Source: Proteromonas lacertae
Taxonomy: Eukaryota > Sar > Bigyra > Opalinata > Proteromonadidae
Reading direction: 5' to 3'
Assembly: GCA_002245135.1 (NCBI GenBank)
Contig: NGBS01000328.1
Span: 1 to 54,329, forward strand
Length of the DNA: 54,329 bases
A program made the translations under genes and the position numbers. Positions 1 through 11,536 of this stretch are shown piece after piece; position 1 is the stretch's first letter; each line of letters begins with the position of its first letter. The notes under the pieces were generated by a model that saw nothing but the letters and a program-made list of their open reading frames with translations, did no database searches and was not told where the DNA came from.

Positions 1-1284
1 TGATATTGACTTTCTAAAAAGGCTGGATGAGATAATTGCATATTTCTTCTGATTAAATCGAAGGGATATGTAACTACTTGAGCACAAATACCTGATATTA
101 AACCACAACATAATAACTTAGGAAATGAAGGTTCCCATAATTCAAAGGTTTTATATCTTAATAAATCTTGAAATGATTGTTGAATTGATACAAACATTTC
201 CAACTGATAATAATGAAGGAAACAAACCTTTATACAAGCCTTTAAAACCTTCTTCCATTCTTATAGTCTTAATTGCATTAATCATACCGTCATAATACAT
301 CCTATTTCTGCCTTGTAATGCTAAACGAGATCTAACTAAATCCATTGGATAAGTTATTAATGTGGCAGTTAAACCTGATAATCCACCACACAGTAATCTG
401 ATTGGTAGATTACTTTGACCATCTTTTATACCAAATAATTTCAAATAAATTGCATAACTCCATGTTACACATCCATTAAATGGTATTACTTTTATACAAT
501 TGGTTAAATTACCTGCATATAATCCTCTTATTCCATCTCTCAATAATATTCACTAAAAACCGATTTGATTGGTTCTGAACCTGATATTTGTACATTTATT
601 CTTATTACATCTAAAGGAGCAGTGATACAACGAGAAATTAACCCAGAAACAGCACCAGCAATAAAAGAATATGAATAAGAAGTTGGTACAACAGTTGGAA
701 CTCCCATGTCAAAATATCCTTCTAATACATCTCTTATTTTAACAGAATTATTTAAAGAATATAAAGGTATTTTGTAGTAAGTGATTGGAAATTTAGTGAA
801 AAATGTTAAAAATTCTTCTTTCGTTAAGAATGTGTTTTGAATTCTTTTGAAAGGAAAAATGGTAGTGATTATGTTTCTCAAATCATTATGAGATATTGTC
901 GATCCTACTGATTTTAGTAATGAGTATATCTGTGTATCTGATACTACTCCTGTTTTCTTTGCATCTATTTCATCGTAAAGAACTGAAGCAAAGATTGACG
1001 AATTAATGTTATATACTCATCATAATCTGTTTTTTCAGGAACATCAAACTCCTCCAATGTCTATTCCAGCAGATTTTAAAGATTCTGCTAATTCTTCTTT
1101 CGATAAATAACCATCACAATCTTCATCATGTTGTTCAAATATTTGCTCTATTCTTTCATCGGTAGATAAATACAGCCACCATCGTATTCTAAATCATATA
1201 TCTATTGTTATACATATATTTTTGTTGATTTGGTCTAAACTTATCTAACCAATTTAAATTTGTATATTTTGCTAGAATTGACAT
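1..1284 (-). CDS. Calcium-binding mitochondrial carrier (SCaMC type), 3' end off the window
   Basis: Inner-membrane carrier of the SLC25 family, by family knowledge a Ca2+-regulated ATP-Mg/Pi type exchanger. The start ATG at 1284 is followed by about 24 codons, a 25-nt intron (GT..TAG) and an exon with an N-terminal EF-hand (DEDCDGYLSKEEL). A second degenerate EF-hand segment follows, then carrier repeats with signatures such as APLDVIRINV and YPMDLVRSRL, each followed by the usual G..GLY.G pattern; the third repeat (TYPFDLIRRNMQ) reaches position 1. The reading frame breaks by one base near 1060, 1010, 545 and 205, and none of these sites has room for an intron. The protein sequence on both sides of each break is well conserved, so I suspect consensus errors near a contig end or a very recent pseudogene. 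It is divergent from SLC33A1, with 114 bp between the ATGs. Confidence 0.8.
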
Positions 1285-1398
1285 TCAACTGTAAAGTTTA
1301 TATGCAAAAGTCTATATGCTACAAATTAGAATAAAGAATTATGTATTTTAATGGTAAATTTGACATTTTTACGTAGAGTAAGTTCTTTTTTGCATTCT
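1285..1398. promoter_or_regulatory. Divergent promoter between carrier and SLC33A1 genes
   Basis: The two start codons face away from each other across 114 bp of AT-rich DNA, so both promoters must lie here or overlap the 5' coding ends. I see no recognisable element beyond A/T tracts. Confidence 0.45.
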
Positions 1399-3195
1399 AT
1401 GGAAGAAAGCACACAAACAATGCGACAAAGGAGCTTTGACTCCGAAAGAAATCCAGATGAAAATGTAGAATTTGCATCAATGAGAAAGCCTGAAATAGTA
1501 TTTAAGTAGAATTAGATTGAATAGACATCTATCAATGAGTTACAACCTGATCCATCCAAAGATAAAGGCAATATAATTCTATTATTAATATTATACACAC
1601 TACAAGGAATTCCAATGGGACTTGCTGCTAGTATTCCGTTGATATTACAAAAGTATCATATAACATACACTGATCAAGCTGTATTTTCAAATGTATCTTG
1701 GCCTTACAGTATGAAGTTATTATGGGCTCCAATTGTTGATTCAGTATTTGTGAAATCTTATGGAAGAAGAAAGAGCTGGATAATTCCAGTCCAAATGATA
1801 GTGGGTTTATTATTAGTAATATACTCTTTCCGAATCAATTCTTTACTAAATAACTCTGAAGGACCTTATATTTACACTTTAACAATTTTATTCTTTGTTT
1901 TATATTTTTTAGTTGCAACTCAAGTATAATTAATATAATATAATATATAATATATATATATGAAATAGGATATAGCAGTGGATGGATTAGCAATTTCAAT
2001 TTTAAGACCCGAAAATAAAGGATATGCTTCAACAACAAATGCAATTGGTCAAACAGTTGGTTATTTTATTAGTTATGCTGTTTTTTTGGCATTTAATAAC
2101 GCTGATTTCTGTGATTATTTCCGTTCAACTCCAATCCATAAAGTATAAATATAAATTTAATAATTTATAAATAAATAGCCATTTTTCGATTTATCTAGTT
2201 TTATGTTACTTTGTGGAGTAGTATTTATAATAGTTACATTATTGGTAAGTGGAATGAAAGAAAAAGATGAAATAGAAAATGAGATTCCAAATGTGAAAGA
2301 AAGTTACAGTGAAATAATGGGAGTAATAAAACTAAAGAATGTTTTAATATTGTCGTTAGTGTTAGTGACATTTCGATTAGGTTTTTGTGTAGCTGAAGAT
2401 GCATTTATGTTGAGATTAATTGAAATTGGTATTCCTGAATATCATGTAGCAATGATTGGAGTGTTTTATTTTCCAATAGAAATATGTATATATAATAATA
2501 ATAATAATAATGAATAGTTATAACAAGTTATGTAAGTAAATACACCTCTGGTCCAGAACCTTTCAAATATTTCTTATTTGGATATATATTAAGATTATTT
2601 ATGAGTTTGAGTTATGTGATAATTCTTCAAATAATGCCTAGTAGTGTAGTTAGTAGTTCACTTTGGAAATATTATATATTGATCTTACCATTTTTTATAT
2701 TTCATCGAATAGCTTGTAATATAATGTTTGTTAGTAAAGTATATATACTTATTATTTCTTCTATAATTTATAATAGATGGCATTTTTTGCGAAAGTATCT
2801 GATACTAGAATTGGTGGCACTTATATGACACTATTAAACACTGTAGCTAATTTAGGAAATCAATGGAATTCTGCTCCAGGATTATATTTTCTTGATCAGC
2901 TAACAATCAAATCTTGTCATTTGTATTTTATATTATTATTATATATAGAAGTAATGGTGAAGTGAATGATTGTAAAGGTAAAATATTATATGATAATTGT
3001 ATAAAGAATAATGGAAAATGTATAATGGAAAGAGATGGTTATTCAATTCTGAGTTATATGTGTTTTATATTTGGTTTATTATGGTATTATAAAATGAAAA
3101 ATCCAATAAATGAACTTCAAAAGAGTTTGAAGAATCTTGGAGATGTAAGCAAACAGAAAAGAAATTATAGAAATGTATTTCTTAATTTTACTTAA
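1399..3195 (+). CDS. SLC33A1: Acetyl-coenzyme A transporter of the ER membrane (SLC33A1/AT-1 family)
   Basis: Multi-pass major-facilitator-like protein that imports acetyl-CoA into the ER/Golgi lumen for protein and glycan acetylation (family knowledge). The spliced product is about 530 aa, close to the human length. Family signatures are read directly: LYTLQGIPMGLAASIP, KLLWAPIVDS with GRRKSW, VATQ|DIAVDGLAI, GYASTTNAIGQTVGY, SKYTSGPEP and AKVSDTRIGGTYMTLLNTVANLG. Introns lie at 1498-1524, 1924-1968, 2143-2178, 2486-2517, 2739-2776 and 2923-2948; each begins GTA and ends TAG, and removing them keeps one frame to the TAA at 3195. The C-terminal part keeps the cysteine-bearing loop (KSC, DC, DNC, GKC) seen in family members before the last membrane segment. 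The gene looks intact. Confidence 0.93.
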
Positions 3196-3268
3196 TATTT
3201 TATTATTTTTATATTGTATGTTTTTAATGAGGAAAGTAAATAATAATAAAAATAATAATTTATAAAAT

Positions 3269-3410
3269 TTAAAAGAAATCAATTGATAATTCTTCCTCAT
3301 TTAATTCATTTCCTGATTGATTTATCTTTCTTATAGAATAATAAACTTTCAATCTTTCTATAAAAGTATTTAATCCCTTTTCACTTAATTTAACATTAAT
3401 ACAACGCACA
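3269..3410 (-). pseudogene. Leucine-rich-repeat remnant downstream of the kinase-LRR gene
   Basis: On the minus strand an open stretch of about 45 codons ends in TAA at 3269 and reads as one LRR-like unit (KLSEKGLNTFIERLKVYYS then NELNEEELSIDFF). It resembles the repeats of the gene just upstream. I could not connect it to the last clear exon, which stops at 3548, by an intron in the right phase. It may be the true C-terminus separated by a frame break, or a decayed extra repeat. Confidence 0.4.
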
Positions 3411-3547
3411 TTTCACTTATCATATTACTCATATTATCGTAATTACTAAAGTGGATTGTTTATGATACTGCAGTTAATAAAAGAAGAATAAAATGAATAT
3501 ATTTATTTTTTATTAAGATTATTTAATATCATAAAAATTAATACTTC

Positions 3548-6500
3548 TTACTTTACTTCTTCTTTCATTCCATCAATTTTCATTATTTTAACAATTGAAA
3601 ATGCATTTAAAAATGATTTTAATTCTGATTTATCAATATTTTCTTTTACTGTTATTGATAATTCTTCTAATCTATCAAAAATCTCTATATTTTCTATCAT
3701 CAATCTCAATTCTCTTTCATTTAATATATTTCCAGATAGATTAATATTATCTAACCATTTATGATCTTTTAAACTTTTTATTAACATTTTAAATCTTTTC
3801 TCACTCATTCCAATATCTATAAAAATACACATATATATTATATTCTAATAATACTTGAAAGATTTAATCTTTCACAATCAATAAATATATATAAATTGTT
3901 ACATATTATTTCCATTTCTTTATCTCCAATTATATTATTGTGTATGAAAATCTTTTTAAATCCATCTTTTCTCATAGACTTTATTAATTCTTTCAATCCT
4001 TTATAGCTTATGTGATTATTGGATAAAATAAGAGCTTTATAATCAATCTTTTTAATTTTTGAAATATGAGAATCATTAATATTCATATCTATTAATTAGA
4101 TATTACTATTATATACTTGAAAAATCATGGTATCTATTATCATATCTTTCCTTTTTTATGCAATAGTTCAGATAATATTCCAATTCTTCATTTGTCCATG
4201 ATAGACAGTTTATTTGAATGAATGGATATTCTTTTTTTTCTAAGGATTTTGAACATATTGTTTTTAATCCATTCATTCTAATATTATTTCCATTTAAATA
4301 TATTGCACTGTAATATCTAATTGAGGGTATTTGGTTGGTTAACAGTATTACACTTTCATCATCTATTGAAATATTACTCAAATTCAACTCATCATAATAT
4401 ATTAATCTATTTAAATTGTTTAATAACAGTTTCAATCCAACATTACCTATTGGATTGTCTATTAAACAACATTAAATATCAATAAATACTCTGAATGTGG
4501 TAATTTCTTACATTACACACTACTTTCATGTAATTCACCAAACACTCCATTCCAACTGAATCTATATTATTATCACTTATATCAAGCAACCTTAACTTTT
4601 CAATCTTCTTTAAACCATCTAATAAGTATTTTAATCCTAATGAAGATAATCCCATTTCTATTACATAACATTTTATTATTATTATACTTGTACAATATAA
4701 CTTCCAATCATGATTTTCATAGTATTTTAATAAATCTAAGTGTGGAGATAATACTTTCATTCCTTCATCTCCTATTTCATTTCCATATAATTCAAGATAT
4801 TTAAGGCTTGGTAATGAAGACAAATTGTTAATCAGAATTTCTACACTTTTATATGTTAGTTTATTATCTAAATAATTGTAAAAATATCAAAATTATACTA
4901 CTCAAATGTAATTTATTTACTTTTTTCAACTCATTTGATCTTAATAAAATAAACGATTTGAAGCAAACGTCATCTATTCCTGAATTGTTCAGATTTAGTA
5001 TATACCAACCATCATCGTTGATTATGATGTACTTCATCAACTCTGTAATTTCTTTATCAACAAGTAATTCTTTACTTTCATTAAAATTAAATTTTATCTT
5101 TGAAATAGGAAATTTGGAGAATAATGCTTTAAATCCTTTTGAATGAATATTTCTATTTCCTGCAATATCTATTTTCTGAAGATTTGGATATCTATTCAAT
5201 TCTTCTGATAATAATAGCATCGATTCATTATTTAAATTCATTTTTCCCAAGATTCAAAACATTATATTTGTTGATCAATAAATGCAAATATGGAAGCAAT
5301 AATTTAAATCCATTTTCACCAATTGGATTGCCTATTTTGAATTATAAAAACAGTGATTAATAATATATACATGTTAAATCTACATATTTCAATTTCATGA
5401 ATGGAATTGATTTCACAAATGATTCAACGAAATAATGAGTTAAATAACATTCCCTTATATCTAATATTTGTAGATTTAATAATTCTGAAAATAATGATCC
5501 AAACAAAGATTGATGTTGAATTGGAACTTTTATAAAACAACCTAATTATTATATAAATAGAAATTATTAAAAATATACCGAAAAATAATTTTGATGGATT
5601 GACAAACTTCATTATTCTAAAAAAATAACCAATTCCTTCTTCACAGAAACAAACATATTCTGAATCAATCCAGATTTTTTCTTTATCATCTTTATCAAAG
5701 TGAATACTGAATATCTTTTCATCTAAATAACATTCTTTTCTTTCTTTACATTGGTGATAAACTTGAAAATTCAGTATATCTTTTATGAAATTATCTTTTT
5801 TGTATAATTTTATCATCAATAATATTGATAATACTCTTTCGCTTGGTTTATGATTGTACGATTTCATTAAATCGTATCCAATTCTAATCCATTTATAATT
5901 CTCAAGATAATATTCTTTAGGTAACAATGTCACAATCTCAACATCATTATTGTATAACATTTCTTTACTATCTTTACACATCACTATACTATTATCATCA
6001 TCTCTCAACATTTCACTCATTTTCATTATCCCTTTATTCAGCTCTTTTAAACTCAGTCTATCTTCACTTCTCACTTTCAACACTCTTTCAATCATTTCTT
6101 TCATCAATTCATCACATTCTACATCAATACTGTATTTACATGTGAGAATATTGTTTATTATTTTTAGCTTATTATCATCTTCATTAAATGGCAATTTCTT
6201 ACAAATCATTTCATATAAAATACAGCCAATTGACCAAATCACACTTCTTTCATTACATTCATATCCATTCAACTCTTCAGGGCTTGTAAAGCAGATATCA
6301 TATACTCCCAAATCTTTTTCTTTTCTTACTTCATTTAAGAATAAATCACATAACTTTATTTCATCATCATTCTCTATTACAACATTACTACTCTTCAAAT
6401 TACCAACTACAATGTCATATTCACTTAATATCATCACAATATTGCATAAAGAACTTATCACATGAAATATATCATCGTTTGAATTGGTTTTAGTTTGAAT

Positions 6501-6736
6501 TATCTCTTCTAAGTCTCTAACATAATATTTTCTTTCCAATATCACATCATTATACCCGTAAATTGACATTTCAAATGAATATACATAACACAAACAACTT
6601 TTACACACAAATGAATGTTTTTCGATGAATTTGAAAATATTCTTTTCTTTCATTCCATTAACATTCAATTTTTTAATCATTTTATCATCGACTTTTCTAT
6701 TAACTGTAACTCCTTTATTTTCACTAATCACCTCAT
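3548..6736 (-). CDS. Degenerate protein kinase fused to leucine-rich repeats
   Basis: A single multi-exon gene, not a kinase plus a separate LRR gene. The first exon is ATG at 6736 plus two bases, joined across a 35-nt intron (6697-6731) to a long exon that holds a kinase-like domain. The expected HRDLKPxN loop reads VGNLKSSNVVI, so the catalytic Asp is Asn; the DFG position reads CDLF; and the DxWSxG motif reads VIWSIG followed by CILYEMICKKLPF. Asn and Lys of the loop are kept, but catalysis is doubtful: a pseudokinase. After about 200 residues of unassigned linker, an intron near 5575 leads into ribonuclease-inhibitor-type LRRs (for example NEIGDEGMKVL, LLDISDNNIDSVGMECL). At least six further short introns lie near 5350, 4880, 4670, 4460, 4110 and 3830. 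An apparent hydrophobic C-terminus of the kinase exon is only translated intron. Probably a signalling scaffold. Confidence 0.8.
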
Positions 6737-7250
6737 TTCTTTCTTTTATCTATTTATATAAAACATTAGTTATACATTGGTAGAATTATGTAAAAACAAA
6801 GATGATATTCCATCGATAAAAGATTCTAAATAATTCATTTTTATAACGAATAATGTTTCAAAAATAATATCGTTTCAATATTTTCATTTTCTATATTTTT
6901 ATAATAAAACAAATATTTACATTGATATATACATTATATTTACATTTATTCGATTTCCATCATATATACTACTATAAATCCTTTATAATGTGTTGATCAT
7001 AGTATAAGAGAAGTTATATCTCGAATATATTTTATCACTTTTACACTAGACCCAATAAAGGGTTATTTCCGTATATATTATCTGATTTTGCAATACATTC
7101 TATAATTTTACGAAGTTACAAGATAAATACCTTTGAATCAAGCACTCTAACTATTTCAAATATACATTTTTAACTAAATCCCTTCATATCTTTCAAAATA
7201 ATCAAAAAATCTTTTGAAAGGCTTGATTGAAGTTTGATCAATTTTTTCAT
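6737..7250. repeat. Repeat R, copy 1 (direct copy of 11030-11465)
   Basis: The segment starting with TTATCTATTTATATAAAACA, just upstream of the kinase-LRR start, recurs with moderate divergence at 11036. Similarity is lost between about 6840 and 6970, then resumes at a TTTATAATGTGTTGATCA motif and runs to about 7250. The last 60 bp match, in reverse, the start of VPS50 (ATGAAGGGATTTAG and its upstream DNA at 39490-39565). No open reading frame of its own is visible. Confidence 0.7.
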
Positions 7251-7768
7251 AAAAATCATTCTCATTCACATAATTGACCTAGACCATCAGCTCTTGCTGA
7301 TATTTTGTTTGTTAATAATATTTAATATATCAATTATTTCAATTGTGTATTATACTTTTATATCACTATAACTACTATTATTACCAGGATTTTGTGAGTT
7401 TTCATGGTTATTCATTTCTCAATTATTCAAGATCTGTTTTAGAATTTAAATATTCACTCTATATAGTGATTATTTTAATAAAATGAAAAATTGATCAAAC
7501 TTCAATCAAGCCTTTCAAAAGATTTTTTGATTATTTTGAAAGATATGAAGGGATTTAGTTAAAAATGTATATTTGAAATAGTTAGGGTGTTTGATTCAAA
7601 GGTATTTATCTTGTAACTTCGTAAATTAAAGAATCTATAACAAAATCAGATAATATATACGGAAATAACCCTTTATTGGGTCTAGTGTAAAAGTGATAAA
7701 ATATATTCGAGATATAACTTCTCTTATACTATGATCAACACATTAAAGGATTTATTGTAGTATAATGT
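6967..7768. repeat. Inverted repeat pair: arms about 6967-7247 and 7491-7768
   Basis: About 275-280 bp arms in opposite orientation, differing by only a few bases, flank a spacer of about 240 bp. Shared landmarks are GTTGATCATAGTATAAGAG, GGGTTATTTCCGTATATA and CAAAAAATCTTTTGAAAGGC (left arm) with their reverse complements in the right arm. The DNA could fold into a large cruciform or an RNA hairpin. There are no terminal transposon-like sequences or flanking target duplications I can identify. Confidence 0.85.
7330..7565 (+). repeat. Copy of the kinesin/VPS50 divergent promoter and first exons
   Basis: Aligns in the same orientation with 39334-39570: the reverse strand of kinesin exon 1 and its first intron, the 130-bp promoter, and the first codons of VPS50 (ATGAAGGGATTTAG). 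After these codons this copy departs from VPS50 and enters repeat R. The kinesin exon differs from the original at several bases and is not expected to be functional. Confidence 0.8.
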
Positions 7769-8322
7769 TTAGTAATAGAAATTTTATGCATTTCAAAGTA
7801 TATCAGAATGAAATATTTTGTATTTAGTGAATGTATAATTCGGAGTTGTTATTTTAAGAGGTATTAGACTTATATAGATAGAACCAAGTTATTATGAACA
7901 TGGTTATGATTTATTGTTGCTATTAATGTTAGTGGAGGTATCTGTGTTAATTTCCTTATTCGCTCACACCACAGCATTTTTGAATTTTGTGTGAATTTCG
8001 ATTTGAGTTTTTCACATTTTTGACACTTTGACCTTATTTTTTGAAAAGTAATAACTTTCACTATTATTTATCAGAATATAAGGTTAGTTTTACAAAAAAG
8101 GTAATTATTAAACTAAATACACTACAGTAAAATTAAACATATAATAAAAAAGGGTTTGGCAAATTTTTGTTTCATAATTCTTTATGGTTATTGAGAAAAA
8201 TCACTTTAACGAATTTGTTAAATTAGGCTTGATATGATTTGATTGAGTTGAATTTTAAAATCTCGCACATTGATGTATATATTATTATTATTATTATTAT
8301 TATTATTTAGATAATCAGCAAA
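7769..8322. other. Intergenic region with an (ATT)n microsatellite
   Basis: About 550 bp without a credible gene. A 63-codon minus-strand open frame near 7870-8061 has no recognisable motif and AT-driven composition, so I do not call it. A run of ATT/TTA triplets occupies about 8278-8310, just before the start codon at 8323. Confidence 0.5.
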
Positions 8323-9660
8323 ATGGGTATTAATTTTAGCAATTGGATGGAAGATGGTAGGAATGGTGCTATTAAGAGAAGAGGAAATCATGCTAGTAAT
8401 AATCCAAAAAGAAGAAAATTATCTGATAGTTTCACGGAGATGATTAACTCAATGGGTGTTGTTATAGTAGATGAGAGTGAGTTTTTAGATTTTAGAGGTG
8501 TATGTCACGTCTATCAGTATCCAGAATCAAAGATTTACATTCGAAGATGCTATAAAGATATGTATGAGGATATCCAAAAATATTTATTAGTATATAACAG
8601 TATAAGAATAACTGGTCAACCTGGTATAGGTAAGACCTCGTTCATTTATTTTTTGTTGTACAAATTAATGACTAATCCAGATTGGCAGTCAAAATACAAT
8701 TGTGTTTATATAGTCAAAGGTAAAAAATACGGTAGAGTTGATGAAATAGACATTTATAAAGTGATAAAAGGATTTAGTGGATATTATCTATCTAAATGTA
8801 GTATTGGTGCATCTGATATTAATGATGCAATAATAATAGTTGAAACATGCAACATTATTTTCGAAGGTAATAAAATCATGGTTATCTCGATCAGTTCGCC
8901 AGACGAGCAAAACAATAGTGAATATAAGAATAAAGTTGAATTGTATTTTGAATCGTTTAATTTTGATGAAATTCAAAAGTGGTTTAAGAACTGTATTGGT
9001 TTTGATAGTGTTGATGTTGGAAGTAAAGAATTTAAAAGGTCATGCGAAATATATGGTAATATTCCGAGGTTAGTGTACTTCCATTATTTATACAAAATGA
9101 ATTATGGTAGAGATTATTTGGAATATTATGAAAAACTTATAGATAGCGTTGTAGGTTTTGAAGGTTATAATATATTCCTAAAAAAATATGTAAGTAGAAA
9201 GTATTTGGAAGAAAATCCATTATTGAATATCATATTAAAATATGATTTAGTAAAAAAGCAAGATAGATTTTTAGAGAATAAAACATATAAACCAAAGCAA
9301 CATTTAAAATTTATCTCAAAATTCGTTGAAGATTATATTACTTATAAATTTTTCCCTTCAACTACAGCTAAAGAACATCGTAAGCTGATAGATAATTATA
9401 ATAAAATTCATGATAACAATATGAAGTCTTTGGCATTTAAGCATATTACAGCCTATGAATTAGCTAGAGAAATGATTATAATAGAGAGAAAAGATGAAAA
9501 TTTCGTATTTAATTCAGAGAAAAAGAAATCAATATATTATCCAGATGGTTCAAAGAATATAGTTTATATTATATTGGATAAAAAGAATTATTTTGATTTT
9601 ATTATGAATGGGGTGTTTATTAAAATACGATATAATGTAAATGATGATAAAAAAAAATAA
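8323..9660 (+). CDS. Crinkler/RHS-type P-loop NTPase protein
   Basis: A 445-aa single-exon protein. Residues 98-105 form a Walker A motif (GQPGIGKT) following an IYIRRCYKDMYEDI segment, and a GNIPRLVYF motif lies near residue 250. This combination resembles the NTPase module of Crinkler (CRN) effectors and trypanosome RHS proteins. A basic NPKRRK stretch at residues 27-32 could be a nuclear localisation signal. By family analogy it may be a nuclear effector-like or genome-associated NTPase; its real role here is unknown. The ATG at 8323 follows a triplet repeat, and the next gene starts 2 bp after its stop. Related sequence occurs at the right edge of the window, which suggests a dispersed family. 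Confidence 0.65.
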   Translation: MGINFSNWMEDGRNGAIKRRGNHASNNPKRRKLSDSFTEMINSMGVVIVDESEFLDFRGVCHVYQYPESKIYIRRCYKDMYEDIQKYLLVYNSIRITGQPGIGKTSFIYFLLYKLMTNPDWQSKYNCVYIVKGKKYGRVDEIDIYKVIKGFSGYYLSKCSIGASDINDAIIIVETCNIIFEGNKIMVISISSPDEQNNSEYKNKVELYFESFNFDEIQKWFKNCIGFDSVDVGSKEFKRSCEIYGNIPRLVYFHYLYKMNYGRDYLEYYEKLIDSVVGFEGYNIFLKKYVSRKYLEENPLLNIILKYDLVKKQDRFLENKTYKPKQHLKFISKFVEDYITYKFFPSTTAKEHRKLIDNYNKIHDNNMKSLAFKHITAYELAREMIIIERKDENFVFNSEKKKSIYYPDGSKNIVYIILDKKNYFDFIMNGVFIKIRYNVNDDKKK

Positions 9661-9662
9661 AA

Positions 9663-10921
9663 ATGAAAGAATCCATCAGAGTATATAAACAATATATAAT
9701 ATAATATCATAGGAATATAGTGAAGTTAAAAATGGAACTTTTCTATATACAACAATATATGAGAATATAACATATAAAAATCCCCCAATATTAGAATTAA
9801 TAATAGAAGAAGAAGATGATGATGGTGAAGGAGGAAAAGAAGAAGAAAATGAAGGAGATGAAGAGGAAGAAGGGAAAATAAAAGCATATGCAAAGAATAA
9901 AGAGGATATATATTTAATGCGAAATTGTTATTATGAAATGTTGAAGATTATTTGTCCTGGAGGTATTATTGATATAAGTTATCCATATCAAAAGAACTAC
10001 TTAATATTTGGTCATAAAAAAATTGGTAAATCAATATTAGCAGCTGTTATAAAAGAATATATTCATCAAATGAATCTAAATATTGAAATAAAATATATAA
10101 GCGATAAAGAAAAACGAGAAAAAAAATATTATTACAATACTAATGAACAGTATATAGTTATTTCAGATGGAGAAATAATTGAAGGAGATGGTTATCCTGA
10201 TGCGAAAATGATAATATTATTAGCTGATCCAACTGATAAAAAGTATAAGACATTTCAGAGTAAAAGATGTCCACTTGTGATGTATATTCCTCCATTTACA
10301 AAAGAAGAAATCGAAAAAGTGATAATTCTGGAAGATCCAAAATATAAATTATACCGAAATTATCCTAATTATTTCATGAATAAATATGATTTAGATTTAC
10401 ATGTGAGAAAAATGGCAGGTCTTCACAAAAAGTTAATGGAGACATCTACTACATCTGATTTTAATTCATACATAGAAAATAGTATAGGTGATATAGATTC
10501 ATACATACAAAAGAAAATACCTGATTTTAATTCACATTTAAAAAAGAATATAAATGATATAAAATTATTCATTCAAAAAAAGATACAGAATACAGGTTCG
10601 TTACATATATATAATACAACTGTTAATAAGTATAGGAAAAATTACGAATTCTATGGTGGTATAATAGGAAATAGAGACTATGATAAAAGTACAATGAAAA
10701 GTTTGGTAAAATATATTATTAGTGATAAAAAAGTAAGAGAAATGATATTAATATATGAAACCTTTGAAGATGATGTTACTAAATCTGATGATTTAACATT
10801 TATATCTGAAACAATACAAGATATGGTGAATAGAACTTTAATTAAAATAAATTCAAAAGAAAAATGTAAAAAAATGATAGATTTATTGCTGAAATTTACA
10901 AATAGAAATGTAGTGGGATGA
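9663..10921 (+). CDS. Crinkler/RHS-family-related P-loop protein
   Basis: Starts at ATG 9663, six codons, then a 32-nt intron (9681-9712, GTATAT..TAG) into a long exon to the TGA at 10921. An acidic low-complexity segment of mostly Glu and Asp near residues 35-60 precedes a second P-loop-like motif (GHKKIGKS). A later segment, AKMIILLADPTDKKYKTFQS followed by KRCPLVMYIPPFTKEEIEKV, is closely matched by the partial gene at the right edge. It begins 2 bp after the preceding NTPase gene; the two may act together. It is shorter than the right-edge relative, which continues into a nuclease-like segment, so this copy may be incomplete. Function is inferred from family resemblance only. Confidence 0.6.
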
Positions 10922-11029
10922 AGGTAAAAATAAATTGTGAAGAAAGAAATAGAATTAAAATAAAGAATTAATTTCCTAAAATTTAATCAATACAGAATTT
11001 CGAAACAGTCTTTTTACTATAATCAACCA

Positions 11030-11465
11030 TATCATTTCTTTCATTTATCTATTCATATAAAACACTAGTTATACATTGGTAGAATTATGCAAAAACAAAG
11101 ATGATACTCCATCCGATAGAAAATATTAAATAATTCACTTTTGAATAAATCGCTAAAAACAAAATATTATATGCTGACATACTTTAAAATGTATATTTCT
11201 AAACATCGTACAACAACAAATTCTTTATAATGTGTTGATCAAAGTCTCATAGGAGATATACACTAGACCTAATAAGGGGTTATTTCCGTGTGTATGAACT
11301 GATTATGTAATGGATTCTTTAATTTACGAACTTACAAGATATATACCTTTGAATCAAACACATCTAACTATTTCAAATATGCATTTTTAAGCTAAATCCC
11401 TTCATATCTTTCAAAATAATCAAAAAATCTTTTGAAAGGCTTGATTGAAGTTTGATCAATTTTTC
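11030..11465. repeat. Repeat R, copy 2
   Basis: Direct, diverged copy of 6737-7250. It shares TACATTGGTAGAATTATG, TTCTTTATAATGTGTTGATC and GGGGTTATTTCCGTGTGTA with small changes. Its right end runs into the reverse complement of the VPS50 start and promoter, which in turn leads into the kinesin copy at 11537. Confidence 0.75.
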
Positions 11466-11536
11466 ATTTTTATTAAAATAATCACTATATATAGTGAATA
11501 TTTAAATTCTGAAACAGATTTTGAAATAATTGAGAA

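Noticed and set aside
5480-5590. A membrane segment (IFLIISIYIIIRLF) at the end of the kinase-like exon
   Set aside because: It is the translation of a 36-nt GT..TAG intron; after splicing the frame continues directly into leucine-rich repeats.
6737-7768. Repeat R as an LTR element or DNA transposon
   Set aside because: No coding part of such an element, no terminal repeats with flanking target duplications, and its ends coincide with copied host promoter sequence.
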